From: Strigamia acuminata
Lineage: Eukaryota > Arthropoda > Chilopoda > Geophilomorpha > Linotaeniidae
Direction: 5' to 3'
Length of the DNA stretch: 60,000 bases
Assembly (NCBI GenBank): GCA_949358305.1
Contig: OX442315.1
Location: 8,646,427-8,706,426, forward strand
Positions 42,689-53,195 of the stretch are shown one piece after another. The position numbers and the translations under genes were made by a program. Each line of letters starts with the position of its first letter. Position 1 is the stretch's first letter. The notes under the pieces are model-generated. The model ran no database searches. It was not told the DNA's origin and saw only the letters and a list, made by a program, of their open reading frames with translations.

Positions 42689-43894
42689 TCAAAAGTTAAA
42701 TTTCAAGTTCAGATTCAAGTTGTGATTTTTCGCATAACGTTTAATTTCTTTACGATCGAATTCGCCAATATTTTCACAATCTGTAAACTCCAACTCTTCC
42801 AACGGACTTCGCATTTTTATCAATTTCATTATCGAGGCCAAACTTACCGCATCACAACTCTCTAATTCCAAAGATTTCAGGTGTTTAAAGCCATTCGATC
42901 CGGCAAGATCCAGAATCAAATTGTCAGTAAGAATAGCACAATCTTCAACATGTAAAACTTGTAAATTCTCACACAGCTGCAGAAGCGTTTTCAATTGCAA
43001 TTCACTCATATCATCTCCAAAGTAATTCAGTCGTAGAGTGGTTAGTCGTTGCAGTATGTTAATGTTGTTGCTGCACAGTACCGAGGCAAAATCCACGTCT
43101 ATACTATCAATAGATAACTCACGTAAATGTGGGAAAGTGGTGTTAACAAATATGATTTCTTCCAGATTCAACTCGTATGACATTTCCTCCAATAAGTAGG
43201 TACGCGATGTCGGGTTTGATCGTCGTTTTAAAGCATCAATTATCTCGCTCCCCCAGACATTTGTTTGAAACTCTTTCAAAAGAGGCAGTCCGTCTAGAAG
43301 GAACAAACACACGTCGACTGTCAGCCAGGTTTCCGAGAGATCCAAAAACGTCAGTTTCGTACACCGGATTAATGGACGAAAATCTGCACGTTCGCGTCTA
43401 AGAGAAAGAGAAAATTTGGTCAATTGCTGACAATTTTGACCGATTGCGGCTATGAATTCATCCGTGCAGTTTATGCCGGACAAGGATAAATGTTGAAGTC
43501 GCGGTGAAAGTGTCAACAGTTTGGTTACAGATTGTAAATGTGCATCTGGTTGGAATAATGTAAACAAATTTAAGTCTAATGATATGAGGCTTTTACACAC
43601 GGCGCTTATTTTATCCAATACCAGATCGATGGACAGACCAAAGTTGTTGACATTCCGTAGTGATTTGGTGCGGGAATGAATGAAGATTTCTGGCGACAAT
43701 TTGGTATCCCGAAATTCCCTACACATTCGTTCGTATATCATACCGATAATTTCGGATGGCTGATCCGCTAATTCGTGTTCCAACGCATCGAAATTGGTGG
43801 TTACGGTATTTAAACACATTTCTTCCGTACCCAAAATCAGTTCCAAGTCTAGACTTGGAACTGATTTTGGGTACGGCATGTTCATTAGAAGCAC
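42689..43894 (-). CDS. Leucine-rich-repeat protein, F-box/LRR-like
   Basis: Single open frame of 401 codons. From about residue 90 onward it shows repeated LRR units of the long irregular type (SLISLDLNLF, RLQHLSLSGINCT, KLTFLDLSETWLT, HLRELSIDS, RLTTLRLNYFG, NLQVLHVEDCAILT, HLKSLELESCDAVS, PLEELEFTDCENI), the cysteine-containing pattern common in FBXL proteins. The N-terminal part (LADQPSEIIGMIYERMC) could be a diverged F-box-like segment, which would make it a substrate receptor of an SCF ubiquitin ligase, but this is inference. The first about 15 residues are encoded by half of a 52-bp perfect palindrome, so the true start is uncertain. Two broken paralogs lie at 44228-44345 and 44461-45117. 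Confidence 0.75.
   Translation of the reverse strand: MLLMNMPYPKSVPSLDLELILGTEEMCLNTVTTNFDALEHELADQPSEIIGMIYERMCREFRDTKLSPEIFIHSRTKSLRNVNNFGLSIDLVLDKISAVCKSLISLDLNLFTLFQPDAHLQSVTKLLTLSPRLQHLSLSGINCTDEFIAAIGQNCQQLTKFSLSLRRERADFRPLIRCTKLTFLDLSETWLTVDVCLFLLDGLPLLKEFQTNVWGSEIIDALKRRSNPTSRTYLLEEMSYELNLEEIIFVNTTFPHLRELSIDSIDVDFASVLCSNNINILQRLTTLRLNYFGDDMSELQLKTLLQLCENLQVLHVEDCAILTDNLILDLAGSNGFKHLKSLELESCDAVSLASIMKLIKMRSPLEELEFTDCENIGEFDRKEIKRYAKNHNLNLNLKFNF
43825..43876. repeat. 52-bp perfect palindrome at the LRR gene 5' end
   Basis: The half-site CCGTACCCAAAATCAG + TTCCAAGTCT is followed immediately by its exact complement, centred on TCTAGA with no spacer. It overlaps the first codons of the LRR frame. 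Confidence 0.97.
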
Positions 43895-44227
43895 TTAGGA
43901 CTGAACGAATGACCAAACTATTTGCATATACCCAGCGAGAAACGTAGGACGAACATATTTACCAACGACTGTCATTGGTTATTTGAGTTTTCAACACCCC
44001 TAGTGGGTATTTTATCATCTAACAAGTGAATTTAAAAATTAACCAATCACTCCACTGTGTAAATTTAATTTAATTGAACTGATCTTCAACCGTAATATAT
44101 ACAACATTCCAACAGTCTTTGCAGTGCAAAGGGTTTAAATACAATTATTGAATTCAAAAGTAAAGAAATAAGACGCCAGCATTTATTTCAATAGAGTAAA
44201 TTAAATCCCACGCGTAAACAGTTATTT
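43895..44227. other. Non-coding
   Basis: Upstream of the LRR gene on the minus strand; no gene or repeat recognised. A promoter is expected here but no clear core element was seen. Confidence 0.35.
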
Positions 44228-44345
44228 TTTTATACAAAACTTCTGATTATTATTTCTTCACAATCCGAATAGTCCAAATCCAAGATTACGACTTCCAATG
44301 GACTTGGCATCACTTGCAACACCTCTACCGACGATCGAAACACAG
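44228..44345 (-). pseudogene. LRR gene fragment (C-terminal end)
   Basis: On the minus strand it encodes MPSPLEVVILDLDYSDCEE, resembling the end of the LRR gene (MRSPLEELEFTDCENI). No upstream coding part, so a small relic of a tandem copy. Confidence 0.55.
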
Positions 44346-44460
44346 GTAATTAAAAATAAAGTTATACCTAATGATTTCTATTTGTAATATACACATATTT
44401 ATTGATAAGTGACATTTTTAGTCAGTTACTGTATTTGAACTTCAAATCCAAATTGTTACT

Positions 44461-45117
44461 TCAAACATAAGTTACAATTTCGTCGTAAGCTGAATCGTCA
44501 ATATTATCACAACTCGTAACGACCAACTTCTTCAAAGGACTCGGTGTCGCTAACAACTCCATAATCGAACTTAAAGTGATTGACTCGCACAAACGAAGCT
44601 TCAAACATGTCAAATTTTTAAGTGCTCTCAACTTAAACACTTGCGAAATCGAATCATCCGAAACTGCCGGACAAAAAACGAAGTTTAACTTTTCTAAGGT
44701 TTCTTTTACACACACGGCACTGCCAGTTTCGTCTGAAATCGTACATTGGTACAATGTTAATTTCCGTAATATTGGGCAAGAAACACAGACAACAGAAACA
44801 TCGACTGACTAAATTTCGCTCAGATGCAGAATCGTCAGTCTTTGCATTACGTGGAATTTGCGAAGTTCCAACACAGAATCCAGAACTGGAATATTTGGAA
44901 TACACAAACCTCGCACTTTTGGGAAAGTGTTTATCACGAAGATGATGTCTTCTTGCAGAATGCGATGTATTCCTAATTCGCCTTCTAATGAATACGTGCG
45001 CAACGTTTTGATTTGTCCGGATTGGCGTTTCAACAGATCGAATATCTCATCCCAGCAGTCATTTTTAAACGTTTTTAAAAGGGGCAGTTGGTTCAATATT
45101 GCGAGTATGGGAGTATG
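44461..45117 (-). pseudogene. LRR pseudogene with one in-frame stop
   Basis: The frame from about 45117 to 44461 aligns with residues about 205-390 of the intact LRR gene: NQLPLLKTFKNDCW, DIIFVINTFPKVRGL, HVMQRLTILHL, then LKNLTCLKLRLCESI and SPLKKLVVTSCDNIDD. A single TAG at 44809-44811 breaks it in the same frame, and the N-terminal half is missing. Probably dead, although only one stop interrupts it. Confidence 0.7.
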
Positions 45118-45162
45118 AAGTAGTCAGTTCTTTAGTTCAGTTGACCTGGAACTAGTTCTGAG

Positions 45163-45342
45163 CTAAGGTTGGATCCATAATGGCTGACCTCGATTCACTG
45201 GCATATTCTCATGGCCAAATATATTAGCAATCGAATCAATCCATTGTTTCCTGATGATAGGATTGCTTGGAAATCCATAAAAAAATGGATTTGTGTTTAT
45301 ATTGCTGTTTCTTTTACACAATCGGCACTTTTTAACCATCAT
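45163..45342 (-). pseudogene. THAP-type zinc finger fragment
   Basis: Starting at MVKKCRLC the frame shows the first half of a THAP DNA-binding domain: the CxxC pair, then NPFFYGFPSNPIIRKQWIDSI, which fits the family's F-x-FP...R-x-x-W pattern. The distal CxxH half is absent; the frame ends soon after VNRGQPLW and no good donor follows. Either the first exon of a gene whose other exons are lost, or a relic of a THAP-bearing transposon. Confidence 0.55.
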
Positions 45343-45399
45343 ACGAGTAAATCTCGATAAAAATTGTAATACCGGTAGTATTACGGGAATAAAAACTGT

Positions 45400-45710
45400 C
45401 GTCTGTGCATGCACATCAGACTGCATATGACACATCCAGCCAACATGTACAATATTTTTATATTAGGCTCTATCAGAAAAAAGTAAAACCCACTCAGTGC
45501 ACTTGACCTTTAAGGACCAAAAATTGATTCAATCGAACCACTTTGATTTATGGAGAAGATACATTTTACTTTGGTCACCGGATGTCGCAATAGACATCAT
45601 TCCTTACACTTTTTAAATAATACAGTATGTCCAATGTATAGCAGAAAGCCCCTTAAACCCAGTGTTGTGCTCAAACTGTGCTTTCTATTGAAAATAGCCT
45701 GGACACTACA
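45400..45710. other. Non-coding, start of a duplicated block
   Basis: From about 45545 the DNA is duplicated at 49561 (ACTTTGGTCACCGGATGTCGC and following), the 3' flank of both lipocalin-like genes. No separate gene. Confidence 0.5.
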
Positions 45711-46877
45711 TTATAACATTTCCTTTTTGCATTTCTCTTTCTCTTCCTCTTTCTCTTTGGCAAGTTTGGCAGCTTTTTTATCCTTAAATGGATCTTCCAT
45801 TTTTGCAAGGTAATCACAGTTCTCATTGCGTGCCAAGTTTCTTTCAGGGTGTCCACCCTTAGCTTCCAACATCTTGAAAATGAGATCCAGTTTAGCTTCA
45901 TTTTTCTTAACATCCTCCAGATTGCGGTAAGCAACTACTATGAACTCTGTAAAGGGAATACAAAATTTTAAATATAAATTATCCTCAGTTGTAATTTGCA
46001 GTTTAGCGTGACAACAAACTTGCAGTATCTATTCATTTACGGTGCTTTGTGTTTTTGTTCCAGAAGCATTCCTCTCGAAACCAAATTAACATTTCGTCGT
46101 CGACGTAAAAATAGGTGCTTACCACTGTTAAAATAGTGTTTAATAATGTTTAATAAATGACACCGATAATAACTCCAAATACATCTTTACTTACAGAAAC
46201 TTTTTGTGTTAGATGGGTCAAAATATAATCGGTATATTCTCTTCTCTTCAAGCAAAGGCGTTGCTACAGCATTTATAACCTTAACAACCCTGAAAATAAA
46301 TTTAAAAATACAAGATAATTAATAAGTTCGTTTAAATCAAATCCACAGACCGTCGCAATGTACAAAAACATAGATGTAACTTAATGGATTGTTGAAACAC
46401 AACAAGACATTCAAAAAGGCCTAAAAGTAGGCTTAACTCCATAATATTGAAAAAGTAATATGTAAATGTGTAAATTCTACAAGTATATACTGTGGTTACC
46501 CATTCTCCTTTAGGCTTACAAAGATGTGAACTTGACCTATCTCATCAAAGAAACTGTCCCAAACGACACATGTTACCCGATTTGTTTGTTCTTTTTTGAG
46601 TCCTCCGTAAGCTGCATACCATCTACCTTCCTACTTGCCGGTGGAAATAAAGAAGGTAAATCAATTAATTTTTATATTGATTTCAGGTATTTGTGTATTT
46701 CTATTTATTTACTTTGGAATTGTTACTTGAAACTTTCATTGCTTCTATTGTGTTGCAGTGACCTTTAGTCTCTCTTATTTCATATGTGAAATTAGAAAAC
46801 GGCGTTAAATCAGCTGGACAAGCAAAAATTGAAATGACGCACAGGAAAAGAATCACAAAGATCCCCAGCAGGGCCAT
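45711..46877 (-). CDS. Secreted lipocalin-like gene, copy 1 (possibly damaged)
   Basis: Five coding exons on the minus strand: 46713-46877, 46500-46633, 46195-46289, 46041-46124, 45711-45946, joining to 238 codons including stop. The product starts with a signal peptide (MALLGIFVILFLCVISIFA), then has the lipocalin GxW-type signature GRWYAAY, a cysteine in VTCVVWDSFF, YFYVDDEMLIWFREECFW, and a lysine-rich C-terminus. Lipocalins bind small hydrophobic ligands outside cells. Odd: exon 2 begins with TAG where copy 2 has TAT. The acceptor reads CAAGTAG, so using the second AG three bases on skips the stop and loses one residue. An untranslated exon with donor at 47092 lies upstream. Flanks duplicate those of copy 2. 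Confidence 0.65.
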
Positions 46878-47459
46878 TTAAACAATTCTAAATGTCTGAA
46901 ATTATAATGAAACGTGCATTGATTATTATGAAGGAAGTAGATTATTTTTTATAAAAGTCCCGTAATTATTATAAAAATATATTATCCGTAGTAATGTTTT
47001 TACGATTGGCTACCCAAGAAATCAAAGGAAAATACAATAATTATTTCTTAAATTAAAATATAAATGATTTGTATTAAAGTTAATTTGCTTACTTGATGGG
47101 CGACTGATGAGCTATTCAATCAGCAACTGCTTCAATTTAGTCGTCGCAAGTATTTAAATGTATAGAAGTCACGAGGAAATTGAATTGGAAAACAAATGTG
47201 TTTTTCAGATAACTATTTTCAACTACAATGGAACAAGGACATAAAATCACATACATTTTTCAGCAGTTGCTCTTCAGGTGCTGAAATTTTTATATAACGT
47301 ATTACTATTGTTGTATTGTACTTCAAGGAATTCAGAAATATCGCTGTTTGTTATTATATAATATAAAATAAATATACACATTTAAAGACATGAAATTAAT
47401 CAATTAATTCTATAAAGTAATGTCACATTTAAAAATGAGTAATAACTGATGTGTTTTTA
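46878..47459 (-). other. 5' region of lipocalin-like copy 1
   Basis: Includes the acceptor TTTCAG just above the ATG, an intron, and the untranslated exon ending at 47093 before donor GTAAGCAAAT. The same arrangement is seen for copy 2 (51045-51480). The start of transcription is not defined. Confidence 0.5.
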
Positions 47460-49503
47460 ATAGTTTTGAAGTGTAACATAGTGTGCCTGGTTTGCGGCGG
47501 TACTTATTGACAGTTATTAAAGACAGCTACAATCGAAACCAAAGCGCTCGTTGTCGTCGTCATTATTGAGCCACGTTACATGGTGTCAGAAGATGGATTC
47601 AGGACTCAAATCCACCAGAATTCACATGAAGAACACCTTGGGAACATCAGCAGACCAGGTTACATGTGAAAAATGGCAAATAATAACCAGGATGACTAAC
47701 TCAAAGGTGTCCCAGGCATCAGGCCACCCAAACCCCTGGCGGACACACCTGACAACATGGCCACGAGCTGGAAAAATTGGTACAGGAGCTTCAAATGGTA
47801 TGCAACCTCGGTTTACCTCGATAAACAACCACAGAGATTCAAAGGTGCAGCGTTTATGAGTAGCATTGATGAAGAAGCAGCAAGAATTTACGACACTTTT
47901 GGCCTCTCACAGCAGCTCAGGCGGGAGTGTTAGCCATGGTAGCTAGCAAATTCGAAACTATCTTTGCACCAGCACCAAACGAGTCATTTGTACGGTACCA
48001 ATTCAACAAATAAACTCAAGCGCAAAATCAACCTTTTGACGAATTTCTGACAGCGGCTCATGCTGCCATGAGAGATGGCAGCTACAAAGACATTTCCAAC
48101 AGCCTGCTGAGGGACAAGATAGTTTTTGGCATCACGGATGAGGAACTACGTAAGCGCCTGCTCCAGAAGGACGGATTTACGTTGGCTAAAGCGATCAACA
48201 TGGCCCGATTATCGGAAAAGGCAACAAAACAGATCGAAACGGCCGGTTCCAAGGTCACGCAAACAGTCAGCGTGGTTCAGAAACTGAAGAGTGGAAACCA
48301 AGACCGGTCGAACACCTCATCCAAGAATTGTGGCAACTGTAATCGGAAGCATCCGCCGCACAAGTGTCCAGCATATGGCAAATCGTGCAACAAGTGCACG
48401 AAACCAAATCATTTTGCCATTTGTTGCAGGGGTGGCAGCAGGGAGAAGAAACCAGCATCTACCAAAGAGCCGGTGATGAAGAAAGTCAAAACGGTCGAGC
48501 GACATGATGACGACAGCAACGGATCAACGTTATTCATCGACCAAGTCACGGTGTGCGCCAACAGAGGCGGCGATTGGTATGAAGACGTCGAGATCGAGTC
48601 ACGAGCACTTGTATCCATGTAACTGGACACCGGGGCCCAGTGCAACGTTTTGCCCACGTCGGTAATCAAGAAATTGGACAAAAGTGTCCAACCATCGCGA
48701 GTTCAGCCCCTTATCATGTCGTACGCCAACGAAACAACATCAGTTGCCGGCGAGGTCCGCTTGGTTTGCCGGATTAAACAAACAAAAGCGTCAATTCCGT
48801 TTTTAGTGGTAGACAAGTGAGTTCAACCAATTCTTGGTCGCAGCACATGCGAGCAGTTAAACCTTGTACGGTGCATTTTGGAAGTCAAAGGGTCTTTTTG
48901 ACTTCCGACGAAGAGATTAGAAAGACAATTTTCAAAGGTTTAGGATGCGCAAAGAATTACGACTACGACATCGACATCGATGAGAATGCCGAGTTCAAGA
49001 TTCATCCGCCGCGGAAAATTCCCGACGTGCTTAAAGACAGCGTTAAGGCAGAGTTGGACAAAATGGTCAAGATGGGGGTCATTGAACCGGTCACTGAGCA
49101 AAGTCCAGCCGTTAGCCCGATGGTAGTGGTCAAGCAGAAGGGGAAAACGAGAATTTGTCTCGATCTGACCGATGTCAATAAGCACGTCAAGCGCAGACAT
49201 TACCCACTCCAAACTTTCGACAAGATTTGCGGCAAAAATCAAAGTGGCGAATTATTTTGCGCTGCTCGACGCCAGAAAGCTGCATTAGCAGCAACGGGTG
49301 GCCGAACGCACATCAAAATATCTTGTCATCAGCACGCCTTGGGGAAGATATCGATTTCTCCGGCTACCATTCGGGATTATTTCGGCCAGCGAAATTTTTC
49401 AACACCTAATGGGGCAAGTTCTACAGGGGCTAGAGAATACGGAGTGTTCACAAGATGACGTTTTGCTCTTTGCAAACACGAGGGAGGAACTTTGCATATT
49501 GTA
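47460..49503 (+). mobile_element. Decayed Ty3/gypsy fragment between the lipocalin copies
   Basis: A 5' LTR end (…CCACGTTACA, up to 47580) is followed by TGGTGTCAGAAGATGG (47581), a tRNA-Leu-type primer site. Gag remnants with a zinc knuckle region (CGNCNRKHPPHKC, CNKCTKPNHFAICC) lie at 48068-48622. After an in-frame TAA come a protease motif LDTGAQCNVLP (about 48625) and reverse transcriptase pieces (HPPRKIPDVLKDSV, KTRICLDLTDVNK, FLRLPFGIISASEIFQ, QDDVLLFANT) in shifting frames. It stops near 49503 in RT; RNase H, integrase and 3' LTR are missing. Clearly dead. Confidence 0.85.
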
Positions 49504-49703
49504 GACTTTGTAGATTTTGCAGATTTTTTTTTACTTTATTCGAGAATTTATGGTCTTATGGTGGTACTTTGGTCACCGGATGTCGCAATGGACATTATTT
49601 CTTACACTTTTTAAATATTATGTGCAATGTATAGCAAAAAGTCCCTTAAACCCAGTGCTGTGCTCAAACTGTGCTTTCTATTGTAAATAGCCTAGACACT
49701 ACA
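49504..49703. other. 3' flank of lipocalin copy 2
   Basis: Bases 49561-49703 are the second copy of the block seen at 45545-45710. Non-coding. Confidence 0.5.
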
Positions 49704-51044
49704 TTATAACTTTTCCTTTTTGCATTTTTCTTTCTTTTCCTCTTTCTTTTTAGCAAATTTGGCAGCTCTTTTATCCTTAAATGGATCTTCCATTTTTGCA
49801 GGGTAATCACAGTTCTCATGGCGTATCAAGTTTCTTTCAGGGTGTCCACCCTTAGCTTCCAACATCTTGAAAATGAGATGCAGTTTATCTTCATTTTTCT
49901 TAACATCCTCAAGATTGCGGTAAGAAACTACGGTAAACTCTGTAAAGGAAATACAAAATTTTAAATAAAAATTATCCTCAAATGTAACCTGCAGTTTAGC
50001 GCGACAACAAACTTGCAGTATCTATACATTTACGGTGCTTTGTGTTTTGGTTCCAGAAGCATTCCTCTCGAAACCAAATAAACATTTCGTCGTCGACGTA
50101 AAAATAGGTGCTAACGACTGTTAAAATTAGTGTTTAATAATGTTTAATAAATGACATCTTTACTTACAGAAACTTTTTGTGTTAGAGGCGTCAGAATAAA
50201 ATCGGTATATCCTCTTCTCTTCAAGCAAAGGCGTTGCTAGAACATTTACAACCTTAAAAACCCTGAAAATAAGTTTAAAAATACAAGATATTTAATAAGT
50301 TGGTTTTAATCAAATCCACAGACCGTCGCAATGTACAAAAACATATGTGTAACTTAATGGATTGTTGAAACACAACAAGACATTCAAAAACGCCTAAGGT
50401 TCGATCAATTCGATCAATTTCCAAAGTCTGTCCCTTCTTTTTAAGTTCTTGTCGTCGACTGCGCCATATGAGTAATAAATGGACAACCTGTTAGTTTGAC
50501 TGTCCAAGCAAGACTGACTTTTTTCAAATTACAAAGATAAAACGAGAACAAATCATTTATTGATCGGCTTGATCGTTAGGGGGAGCTTTATGCTCACAGT
50601 AGGCTTAACAACATAATATTGAAAAAATAAAATGTAAATGTGTAAAATTCTATATACTGTGATTACCCATTCTCCTTTAGGCTTGTAAAGATGTGAACTT
50701 GACCTATCTCATCGAAGAAACTGTCCCAAACGCCACATGTTACCAGCTTTGTTTGTTCTTTGGTGAGTCCTATGTAAGCCATGTACCATCTACCTTCATA
50801 CTTGCCAGTAGAAATAAAATAGGTAAATCAATTAATTTTTATATTGATTTTAGGTATTTGTGTAATTAAATTTATTTACTTTGGAATTGTTACTTGAAAC
50901 TTTCATGGCTTCTATTGTGTTGCAGTGACCTTCAGTGTGTCTTATGTCCATTGTGAAATTAGAATATGGTGTTAAGTCACCTGGACAAGCAAAAATTGAC
51001 ATGACACACAGGAAAAGAATCCCAAAGAGTCCCAGCAGGGCCAT
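49704..51044 (-). CDS. Secreted lipocalin-like gene, copy 2 (intact)
   Basis: Five coding exons: 50880-51044, 50667-50800, 50168-50262, 50034-50117, 49704-49939; 237 residues. Signal peptide MALLGLFGILFLCVMSIFA, then CPGDLTPYSNF, an N-glycosylation-prone region, the lipocalin motif YEGRWYMAY at the start of exon 2, VTCGVWDSFFDEIG, TYFYVDDEMFIWFREECFW, and QFTVVSYRNLEDV near the end; the last 30 residues are mostly lysine and glutamate. Exon phases and sequence match copy 1 throughout. Likely an extracellular carrier; ligand unknown. A lipocalin assignment rests on GxW plus exon layout and is not certain. Confidence 0.75.
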
Positions 51045-51480
51045 TTTTAACAATTCTAAATTTCTGAAATTAAAATGAAACGTGCATTGATTATTATAAA
51101 GGAAGTAGATTATTTTTTAAAAAACTTCCTTAATTCTTATAAAAATATATTATCCGTAGTAATGTTTTTACAATTGGTTTTCCAAGAAATCAAAGGAAAA
51201 TACAATAATTATTTATTAAATTAAAATTTAAAATGATTTGTATTAAAGTTAATTTGCTTACTTGTTGGGGCGACTGACGAGCTATTCAATCAGTAACTGC
51301 TTCAATTTAGTGGTCGCGATTAGTTAACTATATAGCAGTCATGAGGAAATTGAATTGGAAAACAAATGTGTTTTTTCAGATCTCTTTTGTAACTACAATG
51401 AAACAATGACATGAAGGCACATAAATATTTCAGCAGTTGGTCTTCAGGTGCTGAAATTTTTTTTTATATTGTATTGCTAT
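51045..51480 (-). other. 5' region of lipocalin-like copy 2
   Basis: Acceptor above the ATG (TTTCAG near 51065), intron, and untranslated exon ending 51262 before donor GTAAGCAAATT. Homologous to 46878-47290 and 41641-41870. Confidence 0.5.
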
Positions 51481-51610
51481 TGATGTATTGTACCTCAAGG
51501 ACTTCAGAAATATCAAATGCTGTCTATTATTGTTTAAAATGCAATAAAGAGACTTTTTAGAACTTGATAACACTGTTAGAATCAACAACCAATTACCAGG
51601 TTTACATATA

Positions 51611-51979
51611 CTCACTTATCCAGATAAGTGAAAATGCGAATATTACTTTTGTGGAAAACTGCATGCGTTTACAAAGAATCAGTTTCCTAACAAATGTGAC
51701 GTCATATGACGTATTTAACTCTCTGTTAAACTTGCGCATTAATCATCCACAGCACAGAAACATCATGTCACAGCACTGCTGTGACGTCAGCTTTTCTGGA
51801 TAAGTAATGAGTGGGTGTTTACATTGCAAATGGCAATGCGCAAAACACCCAAAATCTAATTCAAACAAGTGGATTTTAGTTTTCCAGATAAGTTTGAGTT
51901 TTCTCGAAAACTGATTTGTTGACATGATCAGTTCTTCAGAAGAGTAAATTTCACATTTTCACTTATCTGGATAAGTGAG
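51611..51979. mobile_element. TA-type MITE with GATA-motif ends
   Basis: Perfect 26-bp inverted termini starting CTCACTTATCCAGATAAGTG, flanked by TA on both sides, as for Tc1/mariner-type MITEs. The core CTTATCTGGATAAG is itself palindromic and is echoed at 51795 and 51890. The interior has no gene. Confidence 0.75.
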
Positions 51980-52098
51980 TACCGGCACATATAAGCATGG
52001 TAAATGACTACAAATTTTACCTAACAAGTAAGTTAGAGTTGATTATCACATAAACAAAGTTAAAAATATAAAGATGTAAAATATTATACTGTGGTTAC

Positions 52099-52122
52099 CC
52101 AATTTCCTGTAGGTGTACAAAC
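52099..52122 (-). pseudogene. Exon 2 remnant of a third lipocalin-like copy
   Basis: The sequence CTGTGGTTACCCAATTTCCTG and following matches the 3' end of exon 2 with its donor (GG then GTAACC) in copies 1 and 2. It is cut at 52122 by the LTR of element 2. Exons 3-5 of this copy are not found to the left. Confidence 0.6.
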
Positions 52123-53081
52123 TGTGGTGATCTCAAAATATTCACCAACTTAGAAGATTAAATTAATTATCTTCTAATTAATTTGACTGTGGCACACGCC
52201 AAGTCAGATCATGTGACCGAGGGGAGAAATCCTCTCTAGGCACATATCACCCCAGGTTGTCCGGGGTGAAAACGGTTATTAGCCGTTATGGTGCAATATG
52301 GTGTAATAACCACTAGTTGCACCCATTTGAGCTAAGTGCGCAGGTTTTCTGCGCAATATTGAAGCGTGCTGGGCTCGCGTCTTGGCTCAAATCGGGACTC
52401 TGAAAAATACAACAACAACCTCAACATCACTGCTTTTGCTCCTGAAAGAAAAGTATTGATAGAGGACCGTTGTAACTCAGTTTCACCTGCTATCTTTGTG
52501 TATCAAACGCACAAAGCCAGCAATCCTGCTTGAATTAGCCGTCGCTAATTCCAGCAATCGAGAAGAGAAGATTCCCGACGATCGTGAACCATCGCCGTCG
52601 CTGTTGCGCGAACGACAGCCACCGCCATCGTACGAAAGCCGGACGCCTACAGCCGTCAACCACCGCCGCCGAGCCGTCGCACGAGCCGTAGAAGGAGCCC
52701 ACGAGAACCATCGTCTTCGACCATCGTTCGTGAGTTCGTAGAACGAAGACAATTTGCCTTCGCCTAACAACTTCAAGTTGTTTAAGCGCCATTTCTGACG
52801 CTTTGTAGCTTGCAACAGTCGTTGCAAGCCCTTCCTTTGTTTCATTGTTTCCCGCTCATTTTATTCTGTGATATTCATAATCATAATTAGTATATATTGT
52901 AATTTATCGAATAAAACATTTGTGTGATTTTTATTACCATAATAAACTGTCTTTTTATTCCTATTTCCGTAAACTTAACCCTAGACAAGTTTCGGCCGCG
53001 ATATAAGTCTTGTAAAGCATTCACCTGCGGTTTCTGCTTAATTTATTAGAAATTAAGTGGATAAAAACCCGGATCGCAGCA
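52123..53081 (+). repeat. 5' LTR of element 2
   Basis: 959 bp, TGTGGTGATCTCAAAATATT to GGATCGCAGCA. Contains several hairpins: CACCCC/GGGGTG (52248-52268), AACGG/CCGTT (52271-52287), GGTGCAA/TTGCACC (52290-52323), and a 12-bp stem ATTTGAGCTAAG/CTTGGCTCAAAT (52325-52392, one G-T pair) that encloses GCGCAG/CTGCGC. Poly(A) signal candidates AATAAA at 52910 and 52941. Confidence 0.9.
52910..52946 (+). terminator. Candidate poly(A) signals in element 2 LTR
   Basis: AATAAA at 52910-52915 and 52941-52946, followed by T-rich sequence. In the unseen 3' LTR these would direct 3'-end formation. Confidence 0.5.
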
Positions 53082-53083
53082 CG

Positions 53084-53101
53084 TGGGGGCCCGTCCGGGA
53101 T
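53084..53101 (+). other. Primer binding site of element 2 (tRNA-Pro)
   Basis: TGGGGGCCCGTCCGGGAT, two bases after the LTR; the same 18-mer as in element 1. Confidence 0.85.
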
Positions 53102-53195
53102 AGTCATTGTATAAATTTTGATAGTTTAAAATTTACCCGCCATTTTTATCTTGCTTATCTTTCTTCTCTATCCTTTCTTTGTCTTCATTTGAAAA

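Noticed and set aside
45671-45934. 87-codon minus-strand ORF at the lipocalin 3' exon
   Set aside because: Wrong frame; the true last exon (45711-45946) is in another frame and matches copy 2.
48817-49458. 213-codon ORF as a functional reverse transcriptase
   Set aside because: It mixes true RT sequence with out-of-frame ends; the element is truncated and frameshifted.
52483-52845. Arginine-rich ORFs on both strands in the LTR of element 2
   Set aside because: Inside an LTR, GC-richer stretch with open shadows on both strands, no conserved counterpart in element 1.
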